Origin: JANNAT01 sp031422555
Lineage (GTDB): Bacteria; Pseudomonadota; Alphaproteobacteria; Rhodobacterales; Rhodobacteraceae
Assembly (NCBI GenBank): GCA_031422555.1
Contig: JANPLZ010000149.1
Location: forward strand, 1-9,300
Reading direction: 5' to 3'
Length of the DNA stretch: 9,300 nucleotides
Shown here: positions 1 through 4,933 of the stretch, in pieces
How the letters are laid out: every line of letters starts with the position of its first letter
Position numbering within the stretch: the stretch's first letter is position 1
Notes under the pieces: generated by a model
The model's database searches: none
Told to the model about the DNA's origin: nothing
The model's input: only the letters and a program-made list of their open reading frames with translations
Program-made: the position numbers and the translations under genes

Positions 1-77
1 AAGTACTGTCCTTGACGTCGAACCTTCGCACATCTGATGCATCCCCGTAAGAATGCATACAATCATTTCTGTCTCGT

Positions 78-103
78 GCTTTGGTTGTCGAAACAACAAA
101 AGC
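78..103 (-). other. UUCG-capped hairpin in the rRNA leader
   Basis: The two 11-base arms (78-88 and 93-103) are complementary with one mismatch and enclose a four-base loop that reads UUCG in the minus-strand transcript. A stable UUCG hairpin in this position fits a folding or processing element of the 16S precursor. A second, weaker pairing of ATGCAT arms lies at 37-42 and 53-58. Confidence 0.6.
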
Positions 104-227
104 CGCAAAACAGTGAAGCTTGTCACCAAGATCATCGGATACCCTCGCGGAAACCCTACCTGGCCGATATGCTGCGATCACGACGCCGAAACGCCCAAAC
201 CGCCCACATATCTCTTCATAAACTATA

Positions 228-243
228 CATCTTCAAAGAGCGC
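228..243 (-). promoter_or_regulatory. boxA-like antitermination site in the rRNA leader
   Basis: The minus strand reads GCGCTCTTTGAAGATG. Its core GCTCTTTGA is close to the bacterial boxA consensus TGCTCTTTA, the site where NusB/NusE load the rRNA antitermination complex. It lies about 130 nt downstream of the predicted transcription start, a reasonable place for a leader boxA. Function is inferred from the consensus match and position. Confidence 0.6.
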
Positions 244-378
244 AGACACAAAACACACAGCGCACCCCAACTTCGGGCGCATCTGCCGACTTGCATCCAG
301 ATATTCTGTGCGAGGTCTTCCAACCCCGCCGCCTTCCGCGTCGCTGCATCTCTGCACGTCTTCGCTTCGGTGAGCCGC

Positions 379-407
379 TATCTAGGCCCAACTCCAAATA
401 CCCGCAA
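379..407 (-). promoter_or_regulatory. rRNA operon promoter (-35 TTGCGG, -10 TAGATA)
   Basis: On the minus strand, -35 TTGCGG (complement of 402-407) and -10 TAGATA (complement of 379-384) are separated by exactly 17 bp. The -10 sits in CCTAGATAGCGGCTCACCG, a sequence typical of Rhodobacteraceae rRNA promoters. The discriminator after the -10 is GC-rich (GCGGCTC), as expected for a promoter under stringent (ppGpp) control. Transcription should start near 371-373 and run leftwards out of the window. The boxes and spacing are seen directly; the assignment to an rRNA operon rests on family resemblance. Confidence 0.8.
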
Positions 408-539
408 GAGAGAAAAAGCAGGTTCATGACGTTTTTTTGTCAGGCCCAATGTTTACAGGGGTTTTTTGCCAACCCTTTGGCGCAGCCGGACCAAAGTTAC
501 CCCGTGACGCCAAATCAGCAGCCCGCACTCACCCGCATT
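408..539. other. Non-coding gap upstream of the rRNA promoter
   Basis: This is the spacer between the amidohydrolase stop codon and the rRNA promoter, both on the minus strand. It contains T runs on the plus strand at 432-438 and 462-467, which are A tracts on the minus strand upstream of the promoter and suit an UP-element or bent-DNA role. A short hairpin, GCCAACCCTTTGGC (468-481), has no U tract in the needed direction. I see no intrinsic terminator for the amidohydrolase gene. Confidence 0.5.
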
Positions 540-2207
540 TCAGCTAAAACCCGCCGCCCGATGGCTGATCTGCCCGCCGACAACCGTCAGGGCGATTCCC
601 ACAGCACCGATCTGATCCGCAGCGACCGTTTCGATATCGCCGTCGATCAGCACCAGATCGGCCGCCATGCCCACCCGCAAGGTGCCGGTCAGATGGTCGA
701 CATGCGCGGCCCATGCCCCCCCCGCCGTGTAGGCGTGCAGGGTCTGCATCCGCGTCAACCGCTCATCCTGCCCGCCCGGATAAACCGGCCGGGTCAGCGC
801 CGTCTGGATGCCGCGCAGCACCGACACATCGGTCACCGGCCAATCGCTGGCAAAGGCCACATGCGCGCCGTGATCCGCCAGACTGCGGCACAGATAAGCA
901 TCGCCCCAGCGGTCGGGTCCGATGATTTCGGTCATCGTCGGCTCCATGCCGAAATCCATCGCACCGGGCGCATGCACGGGCTGCACGCTGGCAGTGATGC
1001 CCAGCGCCCCCACGCGTGGCACATCGGCGGGATCAATCAGTTCGATATGCTCCAGCCGGTGGCGCGCATCGCGGCGGCCATTGGCCAAGGCCGCCGCCTG
1101 ATAGCCGTCGATGGTCTGACGCACCGCCCCATCGCCAATGGCATGCACCGCAATCTGCAATCCGCGCCGGTCTATTTCAACGCAGATCTCGTTGAACCTG
1201 TCGGGCGCAAACAGCGGCTCTGACCGATGCCCCGGCACCCCCGGATAATCGCGCAACATAAAGGCGGTGCGGCTGTCGACCACGCCGTCCATGAACATTT
1301 TGACAAAGCCGCTGGACAGCCAGTCGTCCGCATAATCGCGCGTCATCGCGGTTGCGCGGTCCAGTTCTGTCAGCGCCATACGCGGCTTGAAATGAAACGG
1401 CACTTTGACGCGCGCGGTCAGCCGGCCTTCGTCGCGCAGTTCGGCCAACAGCGCACAGGTATAGCGGTTGCCATCCATATTCACCATCGAGGTGATGCCA
1501 GCCGCCGCGCAATGCGCCAGACCGGCGGCGATCTTGTCTTTGTCGCGGTTGCGCTGTGCAGTGTGCGGCCATGGATCAGGTTCACCCCCTGTCGCAATGC
1601 CCAGTTGCAGATGTGCCTCACCGCCCAGCGCCAGCACGGGGCCAAAAGCCTCAAACTCGCGCAACTCACCGCTGGCCGTGCCATCTTGCACCATCACCAC
1701 CTCGTGGCCATGCGGCATAGCGGCACCGTGCAGCAACCCTGCGGCCTGCAATGCGGCGGTGTTGGCCCAGACCGTGTGGTGATCGGGTGACATCATGGCG
1801 ATCGGGCGGTCGGCGATCACCCGGTCCATGTCTTGCCGGGTCACCGGATGATCAAGGATCTGATACGACGCGCCCTGCGCCATCAACAAGGGCTGCGGCC
1901 CCATCATCGCCGCGTACTCGGCAAAGGCCCGTTGCAAGGCCTGCGCACCCGACAGCCCGCCAAGCTGCAACTGGGTCAGCTCTGCCCCGCCCAGCACCAG
2001 ATGCAAATGGCTTTCGACAAAGCCCGGCAACAGGCTGCGCCCGCCCGCATCGATCACGCTGCACTCGGGCCCGGCAAAGGCTGCCACATCTGCGCTGCTG
2101 CCCACGGCAAGAATCCGCCCCGCCGCCATGGCCACGGCTTGCGCCACCGGCTGGCCCGGGTCCATCGTAATCACGCGTGCGTTGGTTATGATCAGGTCCG
2201 CCGTCAT
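540..2207 (-). CDS. Amidohydrolase family 3 protein (YtcJ-like)
   Basis: A 555-residue metal-dependent amidohydrolase of the amidohydrolase_3/YtcJ type, a usual length for the family. The N-terminal beta-sandwich part (about residues 1-60) leads into PGFVESHLHL with the metal-binding HxH at H67/H69. Further active-site positions are K303 in VKMFMDG, H355 in AVHAIGDGA, H387 in RLEHIEL and D455 in ASDWPV. The C-terminus returns to the composite sandwich (GMAADLVLIDGD, residues 513-524). There is no signal peptide, so it is cytoplasmic. The substrate cannot be named: relatives hydrolyse N-acyl or N-formyl amino compounds and cyclic amides. It lies 106 bp downstream of a ureohydrolase gene on the same strand, which suggests co-transcription and a shared role in nitrogen-compound breakdown (inference). 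The ATG at 2207 overlaps the stop of a mini-ORF; AAAGG and AAGAAAG lie just upstream. Confidence 0.9.
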   Translation of the reverse strand: MTADLIITNARVITMDPGQPVAQAVAMAAGRILAVGSSADVAAFAGPECSVIDAGGRSLLPGFVESHLHLVLGGAELTQLQLGGLSGAQALQRAFAEYAAMMGPQPLLMAQGASYQILDHPVTRQDMDRVIADRPIAMMSPDHHTVWANTAALQAAGLLHGAAMPHGHEVVMVQDGTASGELREFEAFGPVLALGGEAHLQLGIATGGEPDPWPHTAQRNRDKDKIAAGLAHCAAAGITSMVNMDGNRYTCALLAELRDEGRLTARVKVPFHFKPRMALTELDRATAMTRDYADDWLSSGFVKMFMDGVVDSRTAFMLRDYPGVPGHRSEPLFAPDRFNEICVEIDRRGLQIAVHAIGDGAVRQTIDGYQAAALANGRRDARHRLEHIELIDPADVPRVGALGITASVQPVHAPGAMDFGMEPTMTEIIGPDRWGDAYLCRSLADHGAHVAFASDWPVTDVSVLRGIQTALTRPVYPGGQDERLTRMQTLHAYTAGGAWAAHVDHLTGTLRVGMAADLVLIDGDIETVAADQIGAVGIALTVVGGQISHRAAGFS

Positions 2208-2212
2208 CTTTC

Positions 2213-2246
2213 TTGGCCTTTCATTTTGGTTGGCCTTTCATTTTGG
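2213..2246 (-). repeat. 17-bp perfect tandem duplication before the amidohydrolase start
   Basis: Two perfect copies of a 17-bp unit (TTGGCCTTTCATTTTGG on the plus strand, 2213-2229 and 2230-2246) abut each other. On the minus strand each carries ATGAAAGGCCAA, so the duplication creates two mini-ORFs, MKGQPK (start 2241) and MKGQER (start 2224). The stop of the second overlaps the amidohydrolase start as ATGA. Each copy also carries AAAGG, a possible Shine-Dalgarno core. Confidence 0.85.
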
Positions 2247-2280
2247 TTCAAATACTCCGAGGGCCCGGGAGCTGGCCCCC
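2234..2280 (-). repeat. Rhodobacteraceae-type intergenic element, copy A
   Basis: On the minus strand a GC-rich block with hairpin potential (complement of about 2259-2280) is followed by CGGAGTATTTGAACC and then AAAATGAAAGG. The same arrangement, CGGGGATATTTTTGAAC then AGATGAAG, occurs at 4034-4066 on the plus strand. Both copies lie in the gap before the start of the second of two same-strand genes. I recognise this pattern as frequent between genes in Rhodobacteraceae genomes; its function is unknown to me. Confidence 0.6.
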
Positions 2281-2349
2281 GGCGTCTGATCAGCGGGCTG
2301 GCCCCCGGCTGCGCTACTGCGGGCTGGCCCCCGCTTTTGCTACCACGCC
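2272..2349. repeat. Three imperfect 26-bp tandem repeats across the ureohydrolase 3' end
   Basis: CTGGCCCCCG starts at 2272, 2298 and 2324, exactly 26 bp apart. Units 1 and 2 share CTGGCCCCCGGC and end with GCGGG or CGGG; unit 3 is more diverged. The third unit lies inside the last codons of the ureohydrolase gene and the first two extend past its stop. This suggests that the 3' end and downstream spacer grew by duplication. Confidence 0.65.
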
Positions 2350-3309
2350 TTGTGCCATCACGCACAGCATCTCGAACATCAGCGACACCCCCAGCCAAGC
2401 CGTGCCACCACTGGCATCAAAGGGTGGTGACACTTCCACCAGATCGGCACCTACAATGTTCACCCCCGCCAATCCGCGCGCCACTTGCAAGGCTTGCCAA
2501 CCCGACGGGCCGCCCACTTCGGGCGTGCCGGTGCCCGGCGCAAAGGTGGGATCAACAAAGTCGATATCATAGGTGACATAGGTATCGCCCGCCCCCACAA
2601 TCGCGCGGGCCTCGGTCATCACATCATCGGCGCCGCGGGCGTGAAACTCGGCCACCGGAATGATGCGGATACCGTGGGCGGCGGCGAAATCCCAATCCTC
2701 GCGCCCATAGGCCGTGCCGCGCACACCGATGATCACATAGCGGCGCGGGTCTAGCAGGCCCTCTTCGACCGCGCGGCGAAACGGCGTGCCGTGATTGTAG
2801 CGTGAGGTGCCAAAATAGACGTCGTTCAGATCGGTATGACTGTCAAACTGGATCATCCCCAAGGGGCGGGTTTTGGCCAGCGCGCGCAAAATCGGCAGGC
2901 TGCACAGATGATCGCCGCCCGCGGTCAGCGGCAGAATGCCTAAGCCATGAACGCGGGCATAAAACGCCTGCATCCGCGCCAGACTGTCCATCAGATCGCC
3001 CGGGTTTGGCGCGACGTCGCCCAAATCAGCGCACGCAGCCAAATCGAACGGGGCCACCCAGGTGGCACCATTGACCGCCCTTATCATGGTGGACGCATCG
3101 CGCAACTGGCGTGGCCCGTGCCGCGCACCGGGGCGGTTGGTGGTGCCACCATCCCAAGGCGCGCCGATCAGCCCAATTTGAACCTGCGCAAGCCGAGGAT
3201 GATCCAAGCCGACATGCGGCAGCCGCATAAACGTGGGGATGCCAGCGAATCGCGGCAGATCAAAGCCGGACACCGGCGTAAAGAAGCCATCGCGATTTGT
3301 GCTGGCCAT
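2314..3309 (-). CDS. Agmatinase/guanidinobutyrase-type ureohydrolase
   Basis: A 331-residue member of the arginase/agmatinase superfamily, which uses two Mn ions to release urea from a guanidino compound. The metal-ligand motifs are complete: GGDH with H134, FDSHTD with D156/H158/D160, and YDID with D248/D250. HGTPFRRAVEEGLLD (173-187) and the APGTGTPEVGG plus GADLVEVSPPFD segments (257-298) resemble guanidinobutyrase/guanidinopropionase and agmatinase rather than arginase. The exact substrate is therefore open: agmatine, 4-guanidinobutyrate, 3-guanidinopropionate or guanidine. The second ligand motif reads FDSHTD where FDAHxD is more usual, a conservative change. The ATG at 3309 is preceded by GGAGGA (complement of 3321-3326) at 11 nt, supporting this start. 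It is the first gene of a probable unit with the amidohydrolase; no transport gene is visible nearby. Confidence 0.92.
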   Translation of the reverse strand: MASTNRDGFFTPVSGFDLPRFAGIPTFMRLPHVGLDHPRLAQVQIGLIGAPWDGGTTNRPGARHGPRQLRDASTMIRAVNGATWVAPFDLAACADLGDVAPNPGDLMDSLARMQAFYARVHGLGILPLTAGGDHLCSLPILRALAKTRPLGMIQFDSHTDLNDVYFGTSRYNHGTPFRRAVEEGLLDPRRYVIIGVRGTAYGREDWDFAAAHGIRIIPVAEFHARGADDVMTEARAIVGAGDTYVTYDIDFVDPTFAPGTGTPEVGGPSGWQALQVARGLAGVNIVGADLVEVSPPFDASGGTAWLGVSLMFEMLCVMAQGVVAKAGASPQ

Positions 3310-3585
3310 GGTCCGGATCTTCCTCCAGTGCGATTCCCTTGCGCCATCTGATCAAATCTATGTGCGCTTGTCAGCCGATCCCCGACCGCGATGGCCGCTT
3401 TGCGACGCTTGCGCGCGCAGCCGGGGTTGACCGCGCCGGGGCGATGCGTCCTTATCGCGCGACATACTGGACTGGTCAGGTCAACTTTGCGTCGACCTCG
3501 GGCCAAATGCGGTTGATTGGCCCCGACGCGCCGGGCCAAAAGGCTGCTTGCCGCAATATCTGAATCGCTTTCAAGGGGTGTGCCA
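3310..3585. promoter_or_regulatory. Divergent intergenic region between ureohydrolase and bactofilin genes
   Basis: These 276 bp must hold the promoters of both flanking, divergently transcribed genes. No protein resemblance is visible in any frame. TTGACC at 3427-3432 followed by CATACT (3463-3468) is suggestive but badly spaced. A hairpin with arms TTGGCCC (3517-3523) and GGGCCAA (3533-3539) lies 46 bp before the bactofilin start; with no T tract after it, it is an operator candidate rather than a terminator. The bactofilin ribosome binding site AAGGGG is at 3573-3578. Confidence 0.4.
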
Positions 3586-3966
3586 ATGTTTTCGAAAACC
3601 GCCGATCCAACCGGTGCCCCGCCACCCCGCCCCACCTTGGGCAACACCAGCGCCAACAACCGCTCTATCTTGTCGTCAGACTTGAAAATCACCGGTGAGA
3701 TCACCTCGACCGGCACCATCGAAGTGCTGGGCGAAGTCGATGGCACCGTATCGGCGGTGGGCCTGATCATCGGCGCCGAAGGCCGCGTCACGGGCCAGGT
3801 CAACGCCGAAACCGTCGAAGTCAAAGGCCGCCTAGATGGCCGGGTGGACAGCCTGTCCTTTACTTTGCGCGCAGCCGCCACGGTTGCGGCGGATGTCAGC
3901 TATGCCACTTTGGTGATCGAAAGCGGCGCACAGATTGAAGGCCGCTTTAGCAAAGTCAAAGCCTGA
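3586..3966 (+). CDS. Bactofilin (polymer-forming cytoskeletal protein)
   Basis: A 126-residue bactofilin (DUF583 family). Bactofilins self-assemble without nucleotides into filaments beneath the inner membrane and scaffold cell-wall, stalk or shape functions. The layout is typical: a short disordered Pro-rich N-terminus (1-26), then a right-handed beta-helix core from about 28 to 122, opening with SILSSDLKITGEITSTGTIEV and continuing through short repeated strands (VDGTVSAVGLIIGAEGRVTG, AETVEVKGRLDGRV). A short charged tail ends in FSKVKA. The ATG at 3586 has AAGGGG 7 nt upstream and gives the usual length, so longer in-frame starts are rejected. Many bactofilin genes sit beside an M23 peptidase gene; none is seen here within the window. 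The next gene on this strand is a crotonase-like gene 115 bp downstream, and any functional link is unclear. Confidence 0.95.
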   Translation: MFSKTADPTGAPPPRPTLGNTSANNRSILSSDLKITGEITSTGTIEVLGEVDGTVSAVGLIIGAEGRVTGQVNAETVEVKGRLDGRVDSLSFTLRAAATVAADVSYATLVIESGAQIEGRFSKVKA

Positions 3967-4033
3967 GCGACTCGCAGGCTTGGCACGGTTTGGGCGCAGC
4001 GCCCGGCAGGGGTGCGCGCGGCGCGGGACAACA

Positions 4034-4066
4034 GCCTCCGGCGGGGATATTTTTGAACAGATGAAG
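4034..4066 (+). repeat. Rhodobacteraceae-type intergenic element, copy B
   Basis: GCCTCCGGCGGGGATATT followed by TTTGAACAGATGAAG lies between the bactofilin and crotonase-like genes, ending 15 bp before the latter's start. It shares the order GC-rich block, GG(A/G)(G/A)TATTT, GAAC and ATGAA with copy A at 2234-2280. The ATG inside it (4061) is in frame with the crotonase gene, so it could add seven residues, but no good ribosome binding site precedes it. Confidence 0.6.
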
Positions 4067-4081
4067 CAGCAAGAGCATGGG

Positions 4082-4870
4082 ATGACCGAACTGATTCTGT
4101 TGCGCCATGATGCGGACCGCATCGCCACCTTGACGCTGAACGCGCCGCACAGCCTGAACGCCCTGTCGGCGGCGATGATCAAGGCACTGCACGATCAGAT
4201 CACGGCGATTGCTGCAGACCCTGCGGTGCGCGTGGTGGTTTTGCGCGGCGCGGGCCGGGCGTTTTGCGCGGGCCATGATTTGAAAGAGATGCAAAGCGCG
4301 CGCGCCGACGGCGATCAGGGGCGCGGCTTTTTCAGCACGCTGTTTGCGACTTGCACCGCGATGATGCAGGCGCTGCAGGCGCTTCCCCAACCGGTCATCG
4401 CCCAAGTGCAGGGACTTGCCACCGCGGGTGGGTGTCAGTTGGCGGCCAGTTGCGATCTGATCGTGGCGGCGGACACCGCCCGCTTTGGTGTCAACGGGAT
4501 CAATATCGGCCTGTTTTGCGCCACGCCCATGGTGGCGCTGACCCGCAAAGTTGCCCCCGCCGTGGCGTTTGAAATGTTGACCACCGGGGAATTCCTGTCC
4601 GCCACCCGCGCCCGCGAGGTGGGGCTGGTCAACCGCGTCACCGCGCCCGAAACGTTGGACCGCGACACCCGGGCGCTGGCGATCACCCTGGCTGCAAAAC
4701 TTCCCGCAGCCCTGCAGGCAGGCAAAGCCGCGTTTTTTGCGCAAACCGGCCTGCCTGTGGCGCAGGCCTATGCGCTGACGGCCGGGGTGATGGTGGACAA
4801 TATGCTGGACGCCGACACCGACGAAGGCATCACCGCGTTTTTGCAAAAACGCCCGCCGATCTGGACCTGA
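4082..4870 (+). CDS. Crotonase-fold protein, ECHDC3-like (enoyl-CoA hydratase family)
   Basis: A 262-residue protein of the enoyl-CoA hydratase/isomerase superfamily. The oxyanion-hole segments are present: FCAGHDLKEM (61-70) and GLATAGGCQLAASCDL (111-126). The two glutamates that act as acid and base in hydratases are absent: Q119 stands where GGCEL has Glu, and V137-N138-G139 replaces the QPE of the second site. With these changes, the segments GINIGLFCATPMVAL, VMVDNMLDADTDEGITAFLQKRPPIW and the GEFLSA region match the mitochondrial ECHDC3 type rather than true hydratases. The acyl-CoA substrate and reaction are unknown. The ATG at 4082 gives the family's usual N-terminus (MTELILLRHDADRIATLTLN) with a weak AAGAG upstream; the in-frame ATG at 4061 is less likely. 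It may be co-transcribed with bactofilin, but there is no overlap and no evident functional tie. Confidence 0.92.
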   Translation: MTELILLRHDADRIATLTLNAPHSLNALSAAMIKALHDQITAIAADPAVRVVVLRGAGRAFCAGHDLKEMQSARADGDQGRGFFSTLFATCTAMMQALQALPQPVIAQVQGLATAGGCQLAASCDLIVAADTARFGVNGINIGLFCATPMVALTRKVAPAVAFEMLTTGEFLSATRAREVGLVNRVTAPETLDRDTRALAITLAAKLPAALQAGKAAFFAQTGLPVAQAYALTAGVMVDNMLDADTDEGITAFLQKRPPIWT

Positions 4871-4933
4871 GCTGCCCAAACCGATTTTGCCCTGCCCTGC
4901 CCCGCGCCACCCTGACCGGCGCAGGTCTCCCCG

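Larger units (their letters stand above)
1..372 (-). other. Pre-rRNA leader of an rRNA operon (16S gene lies left of the window)
   Basis: Read on the minus strand, this stretch follows an rRNA-type promoter and resembles the transcribed leader that precedes 16S rRNA in Rhodobacteraceae. It has a boxA-like GCTCTTTGA (complement of 233-241) and then a block, GAAGAGATATGTGGGCGG (complement of 200-217), that I recognise from rRNA leaders of this family. It also has strong hairpins at 78-103 and 37-58. The start near 372 is inferred from the -10 box. Mature 16S sequence is not reached, so the operon itself is inferred. ORFs can be drawn here on both strands, but they resemble no known protein and have no convincing ribosome binding sites. 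The leader is expected to support antitermination and RNase III processing of the 16S precursor. Confidence 0.75.

Noticed and set aside
37..429. Overlapping plus-strand ORFs of 130 and 106 residues and a minus-strand ORF near 233-427
   Set aside because: They show no recognisable protein features or ribosome binding sites and lie across the rRNA promoter and leader.
291..1223. Long plus-strand ORF of 310 residues
   Set aside because: It is mostly antisense to the amidohydrolase gene, is rich in Arg, His and Pro as expected for a GC-rich shadow frame, and crosses the rRNA promoter.
3310..3585. Remnant of an M23 peptidase gene, a common neighbour of bactofilin
   Set aside because: No peptidase motif can be read in any frame of this gap.
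3168..3881. Minus-strand ORF of 237 residues across the start of bactofilin and the ureohydrolase 5' end
   Set aside because: It is a shadow of two well-supported genes and resembles no known family.
3992..4004. GGGCG-CAG-CGCCC hairpin after bactofilin as a terminator
   Set aside because: It is short and followed by GC-rich sequence rather than a T run; it may belong to the intergenic element region.
3956..4879. Minus-strand ORF of 307 residues opposite the crotonase gene
   Set aside because: It has antisense-frame composition (many Gly, Arg, His, Gln), while the plus strand encodes clear crotonase motifs.
4904..4922. GCGCC/GGCGC hairpin between the convergent genes as a terminator
   Set aside because: The arms are only 5 bp with a 9-base loop and no T tract on either side.
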